NCBI RefSeq assembly: GCF_020524355.2
Contig: NZ_CP129019.1
Span: forward strand, 310,001-374,000
Direction of reading: 5' to 3'
Source: Mesobacillus subterraneus
Lineage (GTDB): Bacteria; Bacillota; Bacilli; Bacillales; Cytobacillaceae
Length of the DNA: 64,000 bases
Notes under the pieces: model-generated
Told to the model about the DNA's origin: nothing
The model's input: only the letters and a program-made list of their open reading frames with translations
Database searches by the model: none
In this document: positions 21,019-30,089 of the stretch, piece by piece
Layout of the letters: the number at the start of each line of letters is the position of its first letter
Position numbering within the stretch: the stretch's first letter is position 1
Position numbers and translations under genes: made by a program

Positions 21019-22605
21019 ATGGAAAACACAATTTTTTCATTGCTGCCGCCATTAGTGGCAATCTTAATGGTAGTGATCACAAGGCGAGTGCTGCTATCGC
21101 TGGGGACGGGCATCATCGCAGCGGCTTTTTTGCTAGCTGAATTTAATATCGCAGAAACATTTGCTATCGTGTGGGATGCGGCAAAAGCAATCGTTGTCGC
21201 AGATGGAGAACTGAACACATATAGCTTGTACATCATCCTTTTCTTATTATTATTGGGAACCATCACTGCATTCATTTCCATCTCAGGCGGAAGCCGCGCG
21301 TTTGGTGAATGGGCGATGAAGCGTGTTAAAACCAGAGTAGGCGCACAGTTAGTCGGCGCATTTTTAGGGATTATTATTTTTATTGATGATTATTTCAATG
21401 CTTTGGCAGTCGGCCAAATAACACGTCCGATTACAGACCGACAAAAGGTTTCGCGTGCTAAGCTTGCTTATTTGATTGACTCTACTTCTGCACCAGTCTG
21501 TGTCATCTCGCCGATTTCGAGCTGGGGTGCATACATTATTGCTTTGATTGGTACCATTCTTGCTGCTCATGGAGTTAGCGAATATACGGCTTTTTCAGCT
21601 TTCATGCAAATGGCGCCTATGAACTTTTACGCACTGGCAGCGTTAGCCATGGTCTTTATCGTTGCTCTTCGAAATATCGAAATTGGACCTATGAAAAAGC
21701 ATGAAGAACGTGCGATCACTGAAGGAATTGTCGTTTCGCAGGACAAGCCTGTACCGGGAGAACTGAAGGATGACCTTCCTACAAGCACAAAAGGAACAGT
21801 TGGAGACCTTGTATGGCCGATTGTAGCCCTTGTCGCTGGAACTGTAGGTATGATGCTTTGGACTGGAGCAAGCGCTGTGGAAGGCAATGTTACCATCCTA
21901 GCGATCTTCGAAAACACAGATGTAACGAAGTCTCTTGTTACTGGCGGATTGCTCGGCCTAGCTGTTGCGCTGATTCTGTTTGTAAGGCAGGCAGTAGTTT
22001 TAAAAGGCGTTAATGCTAATGTTTTTAGCAAAGGGATTGTTGAGGGCATTAAGTCAATGCTCCCGGCTATTTATATCCTGGTCTTCGCATGGGTCATTGT
22101 TGATTTGATTGGAAGACTTGAAACAGGCAAGTATCTAGCTGGTATTGTTGAAAGCTCTAATATTAATACCTCATTCCTGCCGTTCCTGCTATTCCTTGTA
22201 GCTGGAATCATGGCTTTCTCAACAGGGACTTCATGGGGATCATTCGGCATCCTGCTTCCAATTGCCGGCGATATCGCTGCTGCAGCTGATATCACGCTCA
22301 TGCTGCCAGCATTAGCAGCTGTATTGGCGGGCGCGGTTTTTGGTGACCACTGCTCACCAATATCCGATACGACGATTCTTTCATCAACAGGAGCTGGCGC
22401 GCACCACTTAGACCATGTCATGACCCAGCTGCCTTACGCATTGATTTCCGCTGCGATTGCATCTGCAGGATTCCTGGTCATTGGATTCACTGGCAGCACT
22501 TTAGGAGCACTTGCGGTTGTGGCAATCCTGCTCGTTGCTTTTGCTTTCATTTTTGGAAGCAAGACAACACAGGAAGAAGTGTTAAAAGAAAATCTTGCAG
22601 AATAA
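21019..22605 (+). CDS. lysW: NhaC-family transporter under lysine riboswitch control (LysW-type)
   Basis: A 528-residue polytopic membrane protein of the NhaC Na+/H+ antiporter superfamily, with about 11-12 hydrophobic segments and family-typical FIDDYFNALAVG, STSAPVCVISPISSWGAY (given as STSAPV and SPISSW) and GDHCSPISDTTILSS motifs. NhaC-type proteins behind lysine riboswitches have been proposed as lysine importers (LysW), so lysine uptake is more likely than Na+/H+ exchange, though transport has to be shown. ATG 21019 has AAGGAGGAG upstream. Confidence 0.85.
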   Translation: MENTIFSLLPPLVAILMVVITRRVLLSLGTGIIAAAFLLAEFNIAETFAIVWDAAKAIVVADGELNTYSLYIILFLLLLGTITAFISISGGSRAFGEWAMKRVKTRVGAQLVGAFLGIIIFIDDYFNALAVGQITRPITDRQKVSRAKLAYLIDSTSAPVCVISPISSWGAYIIALIGTILAAHGVSEYTAFSAFMQMAPMNFYALAALAMVFIVALRNIEIGPMKKHEERAITEGIVVSQDKPVPGELKDDLPTSTKGTVGDLVWPIVALVAGTVGMMLWTGASAVEGNVTILAIFENTDVTKSLVTGGLLGLAVALILFVRQAVVLKGVNANVFSKGIVEGIKSMLPAIYILVFAWVIVDLIGRLETGKYLAGIVESSNINTSFLPFLLFLVAGIMAFSTGTSWGSFGILLPIAGDIAAAADITLMLPALAAVLAGAVFGDHCSPISDTTILSSTGAGAHHLDHVMTQLPYALISAAIASAGFLVIGFTGSTLGALAVVAILLVAFAFIFGSKTTQEEVLKENLAE

Positions 22606-22610
22606 TGTTA

Positions 22611-22640
22611 AGGCTGTCTGACTTTCAGACAGCTTTTTTC
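22611..22640 (+). terminator. Intrinsic terminator after lysW
   Basis: GCTGTCTG, ACTTT, CAGACAGC, T run. Confidence 0.85.
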
Positions 22641-22741
22641 ATATTTTTCAAAAAGTAGGAATAGAATCCTAATTAATAGGGAGTATTGGTATAGTTGGGA
22701 AAATTTTTTTAGAAAAATTTTATTATGAACTAAATAATATT

Positions 22742-22839
22742 TTGACAAGCAATTAAAAACTAGCTATACTATTCCTAGACTAAATAATCTGAAAATATAA
22801 AACTTTCTAATTATCAACATTTTCCAGATAATTAGAAAG
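22742..22839 (+). promoter_or_regulatory. Promoter and 13-bp leader hairpin of the NSS symporter operon
   Basis: TTGACA (22742-22747), 17-base spacer, TATACT (22765-22770) form a near-consensus SigA promoter. In the leader, CTTTCTAATTATC (22803-22815) pairs perfectly with GATAATTAGAAAG (22827-22839) around an 11-base loop, ending just before the GAGGGGG ribosome binding site. It lacks a T run, so it is a candidate operator or mRNA-stability/translation-control stem. Confidence 0.65.
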
Positions 22840-22854
22840 CGAGGGGGATTAATA

Positions 22855-24366
22855 ATGGAAAATCGTCCACAGTGGGGAACGAGGGCAGGATTCATTCTTG
22901 CCGCAGTAGGATCGGCAGTCGGGTTGGGAAATATTTGGCGCTTCCCGGGAGTAGCATATGAGAATGGAGGGGGAGCATTCTTCTTCCCATACCTATTCGC
23001 ACTCTTGACAGCAGGTATTCCAATTTTGATTTTGGAATTCACAATCGGTCACAAATATCGCGGTTCTGCACCATTAAGTTACTTTAGAATCCGTAAAGGA
23101 GCTGAATGGATTGGCTGGTGGCAGCTTGCTGTATCCTTTGTCATTTCGACTTATTATGCAGTTATCATCGCATGGGCAATGTCCTACGCTTATTTCTCGC
23201 TAAGCAAGCAATGGGGAGACGACCCGCTGACATTCCTTGTGGGTGATTATCTAAAAGTAGTCGACGCTGGTCAGGTTGGAAGTATCGTACCTGGTGTATT
23301 CCTTCCATTAGTCATTGTTTGGGTCATTACTCTTGGTATTTTGTTCAAGGGAGTTAAGAAAGGTATCGAAGTTGCGAACAAAATTTTTATTCCTGCACTT
23401 GTTATTTTATTCTTGGTAATCGTTGTTCGCGCATTGACTCTTGATGGAGCTGTTGATGGTATCAATGCATTCTTCAAGCCAGACTGGAGCCAGATCTTTA
23501 ATGGTAAAGTATGGGTTGCGGCTTATGGACAGATTTTCTTCAGTTTATCCATTGCTTTTGCCATCATGATCACTTATTCAAGTTATCTTCCTAAGAAATC
23601 TGATATTACAAACAACGCATTCATTACAGCATTTGCTAACTCTTCTTTTGAGTTGCTGGCTGGTATCGGGGTATTCGCGGCATTGGGCTTCATGGCAATG
23701 CAATCGGGTCAACCAATCGACCAGGTAGTAAGCAAAGGTGTAATCCTTGCATTCGCGGTATTCCCGCAAATCATTAATGAATTGCCAGCATTCAGCGCAG
23801 CTTTCGGAGTACTATTCTTCGTCAGCTTGACACTTGCCGGACTATCTTCATTGATTTCAATCGTTGAGACTTATGTTGCAGGTGTGCAGGATAAATTCAA
23901 TGTTTCCCGTACAAAAGCTGTAGCAATAGGCGGCGGTCTATCTGCTTTGATTTCGATTCTGTTTGCAACTCAGGGCGGTTTGAACTTCCTCGACTCAGCG
24001 GATGCGTTCATCAATAACTATGGTGTTGCTCTTGCAGGGCTTGTCGAAGTTGTCTTTATCGTTTGGGTAGCGAAGGAGCTGAACAGCCTCCGCAGCCACG
24101 CTGATGAAATCTCTGATATCCGCCTTGGAAGCTGGTGGGTCATTTCTTTGAAATATATCACTCCAATCGTTTTGGGTATCATGATGGTCATGAACATCCT
24201 GACAGATATTAAAACAAGCTACGGCGGCTACCCAGTGATGTTTAATCTTTACTCTGGCTGGCTTGTGGCGATCGGTGCGATCGTTGCCGGATTTGTTTTT
24301 GCCAATGTGAAGAAATGGGATAAATCGCTATACGAAATTCCACAAGACAAGGGGGTTTCAAAATAA
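22855..24366 (+). CDS. Neurotransmitter:sodium symporter family transporter (MetP-type)
   Basis: A 503-residue Na+-dependent symporter (SLC6/NSS family) with about 12 membrane helices. The first helix carries the family signature AAVGSAVGLGNIWRFPG, containing the unwound Na+/substrate site. Bacterial members import amino acids. The overlapping 33-codon gene downstream encodes a MetS-like subunit, which links this one to the methionine/alanine importers described in Corynebacterium. The substrate itself is inferred from that partner only. Confidence 0.88.
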   Translation: MENRPQWGTRAGFILAAVGSAVGLGNIWRFPGVAYENGGGAFFFPYLFALLTAGIPILILEFTIGHKYRGSAPLSYFRIRKGAEWIGWWQLAVSFVISTYYAVIIAWAMSYAYFSLSKQWGDDPLTFLVGDYLKVVDAGQVGSIVPGVFLPLVIVWVITLGILFKGVKKGIEVANKIFIPALVILFLVIVVRALTLDGAVDGINAFFKPDWSQIFNGKVWVAAYGQIFFSLSIAFAIMITYSSYLPKKSDITNNAFITAFANSSFELLAGIGVFAALGFMAMQSGQPIDQVVSKGVILAFAVFPQIINELPAFSAAFGVLFFVSLTLAGLSSLISIVETYVAGVQDKFNVSRTKAVAIGGGLSALISILFATQGGLNFLDSADAFINNYGVALAGLVEVVFIVWVAKELNSLRSHADEISDIRLGSWWVISLKYITPIVLGIMMVMNILTDIKTSYGGYPVMFNLYSGWLVAIGAIVAGFVFANVKKWDKSLYEIPQDKGVSK

Positions 24367-24467
24367 TGGATTTAAGTGCATTAGTAATGATGGTTGCAGG
24401 TGTGGTAATTATCTGGGGAGGACTTGCTGCGAGTGTCATTCACGCAGTAAGGAAAGCCCGTTCATAA
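24366..24467 (+). CDS. MetS-like small subunit of the NSS importer
   Basis: A 33-residue protein with a single hydrophobic helix (LVMMVAGVVIIWGGLAASVI) and a short basic tail (RKARS), characteristic of the small subunit of methionine/alanine NSS importers. The ATG shares its A with the last base of the transporter stop codon, so translation should be coupled; a GGGG-containing segment in the end of the transporter gene may serve as ribosome binding site. A terminator follows 5 bases after the stop. Confidence 0.85.
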   Translation: MDLSALVMMVAGVVIIWGGLAASVIHAVRKARS

Positions 24468-24472
24468 AATGG

Positions 24473-24501
24473 AAAGGCCAACCGGAATGGTTGGCCTTTT
24501 T
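24473..24501 (+). terminator. Intrinsic terminator after the NSS operon
   Basis: AAAGGCCAACC / GGTTGGCCTTTTT. Confidence 0.85.
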
Positions 24502-24533
24502 GTTTACCAGAAAGTATAAATTTTCCGCTTCGA

Positions 24534-24692
24534 GAATTGTCTAGCTTCAGCGCCTAGCCCCTCGAGACGCATGTCTATAGCTGCGGCTCCTAACTCCTCG
24601 AGTCGCTTCGTCCTGCCGATGAAGTCAAAGAACGACGTCACTGTCAGGCCATCCAGCGCTTGTCGGGGCTGAACAAGGCGCTTGCGCTTTTC
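24534..24692 (+). repeat. Dispersed GC-rich element
   Basis: Copy with GTCTAGCTTCAGCGCC, a doubled CTCGAG segment (GCGGCTCCTAACTCCTCGAG), the GAAGTC/GACGTC hairpin region and the ending GGCGCTTGCGCTTTTC. It ends almost at the stop codon of the convergent lytH gene. Confidence 0.9.
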
Positions 24693-24696
24693 ATAT

Positions 24697-25692
24697 TTAT
24701 TTTTTCAGTCTTGCTCTTTCCTGTCTAGCCCACATTTTCAGATGTGGATAGGGATCAAATGACCATTCGGTATACCCATTGTCCTTATACATACCGTAAT
24801 GCAGGTGGGGAGGGAATTTGCCGCTTGTTCCTGGAGGTCCATACCCGGAGCTGCCAACACCTCCGATTATGGTTCCAGGCTCAACTATTTGCCCTACCTT
24901 AAGGTCTTTTGCGAAGCCGCTTAAGTGAGCAAAATAATGGTAAGTGTTATTTATATCGCGAATGCCGACCCGCCATCCGCCGTATTTGTTCCAGCCTTTC
25001 ATCTCAACGATTCCGTATCCTGTCGCGCGTACAGGCACCCCATAGCCAGCAAATATATCGGTACCTTCATGAATTCGTCTGCCGCCCCAGCCCCGGGCAT
25101 CGCCCCAGGTATTGTTATAGCTGTGGTTGCTCCTGAGTGGCATAGGAAATACATGTGTATCGAGATTTAACCTGCCGAAATGCTTGTAAATCATCGCTTT
25201 GCCAATGATGATCCCAACTGTTTTGTCGCGCTTATAGTAATTCCACAGTCCAATTTTTAAGTTTTCATGATCGGTCCCATAAGAAAGTAAGTATTGTGCA
25301 AAAGCCTGGAGTACATCTTCATCATCCTTTAAACTGGCTTTGCCATCACCATTCCCATCGAATCCAATTCCATTGAAAAATTGAATGGAAACGGGATTGT
25401 CATCCTCCGGATTAGGATTCAGAAGCCCTGCCCACTCTTCAGGCTTAAAATAAACCCCGGCAACACCTTCAGCCTTAGGCAAATCCTTCCTTGCCTGGCG
25501 GACATTCCGCTCATATTGGTCTACCGCAGCAATATAGTACCAGGGAATCTGGGTGACAGCTTCTACTTTGTTATAGAGTTCCATCCTTTTTTTATATACA
25601 TCTTCTTGCCCCTGCTCAGCTGCAGCTGCATTATTGACGAACAAGCAAGGTGATAGTAAAAAAAGAACGAGAACTGTTTTAAGGAATTTCAC
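24697..25692 (-). CDS. lytH: M23 peptidase LytH (L-Ala-D-Glu endopeptidase type)
   Basis: A 331-residue secreted or membrane-side protein: signal peptide at residues 1-24 (MKFLKTVLVLFLLSPCLF, AAAA at the end), a linker domain, and a C-terminal M23 metallopeptidase with the zinc motifs HEGTD and HLHYG. Length and gene context next to yunB and lipA match B. subtilis LytH (YunA), which trims peptide stems in spore cortex. The start is GTG at 25692 with GGGAGG about 7 bases upstream. It is transcribed toward the NSS genes. Confidence 0.88.
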   Translation of the reverse strand: MKFLKTVLVLFLLSPCLFVNNAAAAEQGQEDVYKKRMELYNKVEAVTQIPWYYIAAVDQYERNVRQARKDLPKAEGVAGVYFKPEEWAGLLNPNPEDDNPVSIQFFNGIGFDGNGDGKASLKDDEDVLQAFAQYLLSYGTDHENLKIGLWNYYKRDKTVGIIIGKAMIYKHFGRLNLDTHVFPMPLRSNHSYNNTWGDARGWGGRRIHEGTDIFAGYGVPVRATGYGIVEMKGWNKYGGWRVGIRDINNTYHYFAHLSGFAKDLKVGQIVEPGTIIGGVGSSGYGPPGTSGKFPPHLHYGMYKDNGYTEWSFDPYPHLKMWARQERARLKK

Positions 25693-25752
25693 CGTATTCC
25701 TCCCTTCGAGATATAGGTCCTTTAATTTCCAGCATCAGCGCTTTATTCTTGA

Positions 25753-25946
25753 AAAAGCCCGTCGAGACGCTGCGGTCCTGCCAATGAAGTCAAAGAACGA
25801 CTTCGTTGTAAAGGTCTTCCAGCGCTAGTCGGAGTTGACAGTCGCCTCCGCTTTTCGTTTTCGGTCCTGTCAATAAAGGCAAAGAAAGACTTCACTGTCA
25901 AGGTCTTCCAGCGCTGGCAGAACTGAACAAAGCGCTTCCGCTTTTC
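25753..25946 (+). repeat. Two adjacent partial copies of the dispersed element
   Basis: GTCGAGACGC, GGTCCTGCCAATGAAGTC, CCAGCGCTAGTCGGAGTTG and GTCGCCTCCGCTTTTCG, followed by a second diverged copy ending GCGCTTCCGCTTTTC. Nothing else is seen in the rest of the lytH-lipA intergenic region (25947-26110). Confidence 0.8.
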
Positions 25947-26121
25947 TTGTTATAGTTTGCGATGATGGGGATTTTTCATAAATATTAAATAATGGTAATC
26001 GCAAGTTTACCGTACTTGTCGATAGTTTTTCATTGTGTTAAAGTGACATCAGAAGCTGTATACCGGTTTAGATTTTTACATGGTGTTCTTGATGTAATGC
26101 AGCAGGAATGGAGTGAAAATA

Positions 26122-27037
26122 ATGAGCAAAAAAGAGGTACAGAGAAAGCCTGATTGGCTGAAAATAAAGTTAAACACGAATGAAAACTATACAGGCTTAA
26201 AAAAGATGATGCGCGAGAAAAATCTACATACTGTATGTGAAGAGGCAAAATGCCCGAACATCCACGAGTGCTGGGCAGTAAGAAGAACTGCAACCTTCAT
26301 GATCCTTGGGGATGTATGTACACGTGCATGCCGTTTTTGTGCTGTAAAAACTGGCCTTCCGACTGAGCTTGACTGGCAGGAGCCAGAAAGAGTGGCGGAT
26401 TCCGTTACTCTTATGAACCTAAAGCATGTCGTCGTAACTGCCGTTGCACGTGATGACCTGAAGGATGGGGGGAGCAGCTGTTTTTGCCGAGACAGTAAGA
26501 GCAATTCGTAAGAAAAATCCATTTACTTCAATTGAAGTACTGCCTTCAGATATGGGCGGAGTGGAGGAAAACCTGAAAACTCTCATGGATGCCCGTCCAG
26601 ATATCCTGAACCACAATATTGAAACTGTTAAGCGCTTGACGCCAAGAATCCGTGCTCGAGCAACTTACGAGCGTTCACTTGAGTTCCTTCGCCGTGCAAA
26701 AGAAATGCAGCCGGATATCCCGACGAAATCCAGTATAATGGTTGGATTAGGCGAGACGAAAGAAGAATTAATTGAAGCTATGGACGATTTGCGTGCCAAT
26801 AATGTGGACATCCTTACCCTTGGTCAATACCTGCAGCCTTCCAAGAAGCATCTTGAGGTCCAAAAGTACTATCACCCAGACGAGTTTGCCGAGCTGAGGG
26901 AAATTGCGATTGAAAAAGGCTTCAGCCATTGTGAAGCAGGCCCACTTGTTCGTTCATCCTATCATGCGGATGAGCAGGTTAATTCAGCCGCTAAACATAG
27001 ACAGCAGCTTGCAGAGCAGGAAGCTCAGCAAGCGTAA
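26122..27037 (+). CDS. lipA: Lipoyl synthase LipA, frameshifted as assembled
   Basis: A radical SAM enzyme that inserts two sulfurs into octanoyl groups to make lipoate. The auxiliary cluster cysteines are C39-x4-C44-x5-C50 and the radical SAM motif CTRACRFC is at C66, C70, C73. The frame breaks in GATGGGGGGAGC: six G at 26467-26472 should be five, which restores [11 protein letters not shown] and a protein near 304 residues. The second part runs to 27037. ATG 26122 follows GGAGTG. As an important enzyme broken in a G run, it is most likely intact in the cell. Confidence 0.93.
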
Positions 27038-27072
27038 AGCCCATAGACACTACAGAACATTTTCTTTTAAAA

Positions 27073-27109
27073 AAAAGAGTTCAGCATACACCATATGCTG
27101 AACTCTTTT
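27073..27109. terminator. Bidirectional terminator between lipA and yutC
   Basis: AAAAGAGTTCAGCATA and its perfect complement around a 5-base loop, with T runs on both strands. Confidence 0.9.
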
Positions 27110-27111
27110 CA

Positions 27112-27810
27112 TTATTTTCCTTGTTGCATCTGTCTTGAGATATCGTCTTTGTCCGTTTCTTCGTTCAGTTCGCCCTCTGCTTCACCATTGGCATTTTCAC
27201 CAGTAGTCATGTCACGGCCTTGAGGAGATTTAAGCATTTGTTTTACGACGCCATCGACCAAATCGTCGACATCGCGGCTATCTGTATCGAGTGAGGCAAA
27301 GTTCTCGACCTCATTCCGAAGCGTCGTGTCGTCTGACACGTAAACATGGAACCAGCGAGGAACTACTGACATCGCCATACGTTTCACCTGGTCCGCAGTC
27401 TGATCGCGATTCTCAGAGTCTGTTTCGTATACAATCAGCACTTCCTCGTCGGTAACAAGTGTCGACACATCATCTACATTCTGTGCCATTAAACTAAATC
27501 TGCTGATCATATCTGCAATTTGTTCGCGGTCGATTGCTGTGTATGCATTGTTCATATCATCGGCGCCCATCACTCCTGTTTTTTGATGGCGCACATATCC
27601 GAAGTCCTCGCTTCTGTCTTTCATTCCTTTGCGTCCATTTTCGTTGTATAAATCTGGACGGTCATCATTTACATTTAATGTGTTGCCGCTCTGCTGGTAA
27701 ATTCCAGCCCCTCCATCACGTCCATTTGGTGAAGCCTGATCATCATCGGCCCCACATCCCGTCATAGCTACAGTTCCGCAAATGCCGAGAGCCATTATTG
27801 CTTTTTTCAA
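27112..27810 (-). CDS. yutC: YhcN/YlaJ-type sporulation lipoprotein YutC
   Basis: A 232-residue lipoprotein: the signal MKKAIMALGICGTVA is followed by the lipobox MTGC. The middle is hydrophilic and acidic, and the second half (from about residue 95, IADMISRFSLM to VPRWFHVYVSD) matches the YhcN/YlaJ family of spore lipoproteins. The C-terminal 30 residues are Glu/Asp-rich. The start is TTG at 27810 with GGGGGGTG upstream. It is convergent with lipA. Confidence 0.82.
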   Translation of the reverse strand: MKKAIMALGICGTVAMTGCGADDDQASPNGRDGGAGIYQQSGNTLNVNDDRPDLYNENGRKGMKDRSEDFGYVRHQKTGVMGADDMNNAYTAIDREQIADMISRFSLMAQNVDDVSTLVTDEEVLIVYETDSENRDQTADQVKRMAMSVVPRWFHVYVSDDTTLRNEVENFASLDTDSRDVDDLVDGVVKQMLKSPQGRDMTTGENANGEAEGELNEETDKDDISRQMQQGK

Positions 27811-27969
27811 TTAAAACACCCCCCTAATCATTAGAATGGCTCTGAAATTATTTTTTTTGCTTAGTAATTGATGGGGAATAAGTTATAATTAAGAAAAGTG
27901 CAAGGTTCCATCCTTGCCATTGGACAGAGAACAATCCAGATCGTTACGGAAAAAGAGGTGGACCTACCG

Positions 27970-28260
27970 ATGATTTGCATTAATAATTTATGTTACGAAA
28001 TAGTGGACGAAAGCAGGGAGGGCTTTAATGAAGAAGCCTTTCGCGCCAGATACAGCGAAATTTTAACGAAATATGACTATATTGTTGGCGACTGGGGATA
28101 TGGACAGCTTCGGTTAAGAGGCTTTTTCGATGATCAAAATCAGAAGTCAACTTTCGATACGAAAATCAGTACCGTAAGTGAGTACTTATATGAGTATTGC
28201 AATTTTGGCTGTGCTTATTTTGTAGCCAAGAAGGTCGCGAAACAAAACGTAGATAAATAA
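27970..28260 (+). CDS. yutD: YutD family protein
   Basis: A 96-residue protein of the YutD family, with the conserved core YDYIVGDWGYGQLRL and KISTVSEYLYEYCNFGC (given as ISTVSEYLYEYC and NFGCAYFV). No function is established. The frame extends back to 27898, but GAGGTGG precedes the ATG at 27970, which gives the family-typical beginning (MICINNLCYEIVDE). Confidence 0.85.
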   Translation: MICINNLCYEIVDESREGFNEEAFRARYSEILTKYDYIVGDWGYGQLRLRGFFDDQNQKSTFDTKISTVSEYLYEYCNFGCAYFVAKKVAKQNVDK

Positions 28261-28272
28261 GAAGGAATGTCG

Positions 28273-28308
28273 AAATGCTCCAATCATCAAGATTGGAGCA
28301 TTTTCACA
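28273..28308. terminator. Terminator between yutD and the convergent small gene
   Basis: AATGCTCCAATC, ATCAA, GATTGGAGCATT with flanking T. Confidence 0.85.
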
Positions 28309-28309
28309 T

Positions 28310-28597
28310 TCATACATCGCTATATGGCGCCTGTTCACTCTCATTTGGGTCATCATGGGTTGGGTGGGCACCTGCTTCTTTACGAGGTGTTCCTTGATGA
28401 AGAGACTTAAATTCGTAATTGAAGTTGCTGTAAGACCGCTGTCCCTCGCGCCATGGCGTGCTTTTGCCTTCTACAGGTTCATCTTTGCGGAACGGAGACC
28501 CATAGGGACCCTCTGGATAGTCCTCAGCCGTAACATAGTTGCGTTGCTTTTCTACATTCGAAAAATCGGAGTACTTTTTTCGATCTTCCTCGCTCAT
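28310..28597 (-). CDS. Small hydrophilic protein, unknown
   Basis: A 95-residue protein rich in Glu, Pro, Tyr and Ser with no membrane segment and little predicted structure; blocks include RKKYSDFSNVEKQ and EGPYGSPFRKDEPVEG. A longer frame upstream is not supported; the ATG at 28597 is preceded by AGAAGGTGAG. I do not recognise a named family. It lies just downstream of another small gene on the same strand, with about 75 bases between. Confidence 0.75.
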   Translation of the reverse strand: MSEEDRKKYSDFSNVEKQRNYVTAEDYPEGPYGSPFRKDEPVEGKSTPWREGQRSYSNFNYEFKSLHQGTPRKEAGAHPTHDDPNESEQAPYSDV

Positions 28598-28673
28598 GAA
28601 CTCACCTTCTTTTGCTTGTTGTCCTCTTAGTATTTCTTTGATAAGACAAATCAAACAAAAAGTTCGTTCCAGA

Positions 28674-28940
28674 TTAAAGAATTGGCTGCAAGAAAGAGCG
28701 AAGTTCCTCTGCCTCTTCTTCAGAAAGATTATAGGCGAATTCGAGATAACCTTCTTCGTCAAGGTCATCCTGGCTAAGGATGGCAAATCGGCTTCCCTGG
28801 ATATCCATCACGATGCTTTTTCCGTAGTATCGTCCGGTCTGCATGATGGCAAGGTCAAAGCGCTGGTTTTCACCTACAAAGCTTACATAACGCGTTTTTG
28901 TTTGTTCAGTATCATCGTATAGAAAAAATTGTTCAGTCAA
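28674..28940 (-). CDS. DUF3055-like small protein
   Basis: An 88-residue acidic protein beginning MTEQFFLYDDTEQTKTRYVS, with FVGENQRFDLAIMQTGRYYG and a helical tail (LSEEEAEELRSFL). The pattern resembles Bacillaceae DUF3055 proteins, of unknown function. The ATG at 28940 follows AGGAGAGGATC on the minus strand. It may be cotranscribed with the gene at 28310-28597 and with glpX upstream. Confidence 0.7.
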   Translation of the reverse strand: MTEQFFLYDDTEQTKTRYVSFVGENQRFDLAIMQTGRYYGKSIVMDIQGSRFAILSQDDLDEEGYLEFAYNLSEEEAEELRSFLQPIL

Positions 28941-28970
28941 AATGATCCTCTCCTAAATATGTAATTTCTG

Positions 28971-29939
28971 CTAAACCATCAATAAGTGCGGCTTGTGCTC
29001 CAGATGATGGTGTGCTGTGATGTAACGGACCGTTTTGGTTTTAGACCGCATAACAATGGAGTGTGTTTCAACAAGATCACCGCCGAGGAAGCGCACACCA
29101 TCGAGCAGTTCACCGCTTGAAACGCCAGTTGCAGCAAAAATCGCATCGTCTCCGGAAACCAGGTCATGTAGCATCAGTAATTGTCTTGGATCCTTCAAGC
29201 CCATAGCAATGCAACGTTCTTCTTCCTCCGGTGTTTGCGGTACAAGCCTTGCCTGCATATCACCGCCAAGAGCTTTAAGGGCTGCGGCCGAAATGACTCC
29301 CTCAGGCGCACCGCCTGTCCCTACGAATAAATCGACACCTGTATGCGGCAGGGCAGTTGCAATCGATGCACCCACGTCGCCATCGCCAAAAAGCTTCACT
29401 CTCGCTCCTTTTTGCCTAACACGTTCAATGAGATCATCATGGCGGTCACGCTCCTGAATGATGACAGTTAAATCCTGGATTCGTTTGTTGTTGGCTTCTG
29501 CGACGATTTCAATCGTCTTTTCAATTGGATCATCAAGACTGATTTTGCCAGCGGCGCTTTTACCGACAGCAATTTTCTGCATGTACATATCAGGTGCATG
29601 CAGAAGCGTGCCTTTATCAGCGACCGCAATCACGGCCATTGCATTATTATGCCCCTTGGCGACGATATTCGTCCCTTCCAGCGGGTCCACCGCAATATCC
29701 ACTTTCGGCCCCATCCTCGTGCCCAGCCTTTCTCCGATGTAAAGCATCGGAGCCTCATCCAGTTCCCCTTCACCAATGACGACGATTCCATCCATATTCA
29801 CAGAATCGAACATCTTACGCATTGCATTTGTGGCTGCATCATCGGCTTCATTTTTCTTGCCGCGGCCCATCCATTGAGCAGAAGCCAGTGCAGCAGCTTC
29901 CGTCACTCTGACAATCTCAAGTGCCAATTCGCGTTCCAA
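28971..29939 (-). CDS. glpX: Fructose-1,6-bisphosphatase class II (GlpX)
   Basis: A 322-residue metal-dependent phosphatase for gluconeogenesis. Family motifs are [10 protein letters not shown] and VDPLEGTN, which bind the metals, and the [16 protein letters not shown] segment. The frame is open to 29972, but the TTG at 29939 lies 9 bases after GGAGG and gives the canonical [18 protein letters not shown] start, so it is preferred over ATG 29954. Gene position between yutD and the EAL gene is not the B. subtilis order. Confidence 0.92.
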   Translation of the reverse strand: MERELALEIVRVTEAAALASAQWMGRGKKNEADDAATNAMRKMFDSVNMDGIVVIGEGELDEAPMLYIGERLGTRMGPKVDIAVDPLEGTNIVAKGHNNAMAVIAVADKGTLLHAPDMYMQKIAVGKSAAGKISLDDPIEKTIEIVAEANNKRIQDLTVIIQERDRHDDLIERVRQKGARVKLFGDGDVGASIATALPHTGVDLFVGTGGAPEGVISAAALKALGGDMQARLVPQTPEEEERCIAMGLKDPRQLLMLHDLVSGDDAIFAATGVSSGELLDGVRFLGGDLVETHSIVMRSKTKTVRYITAHHHLEHKPHLLMV

Positions 29940-30089
29940 ATGTCTCTCCTCCATTTTCGACAGCATTCTCACTCAACATCAATCTTACCAGAAAAATAAT
30001 GATTTCTGAATTTTTCAAGGGATTTTTTGTGCTTTGAAAAAGGCGTGGTAAGACTTAATTGAAAAGGAATGCCGAATTCAGGCAGTTTT

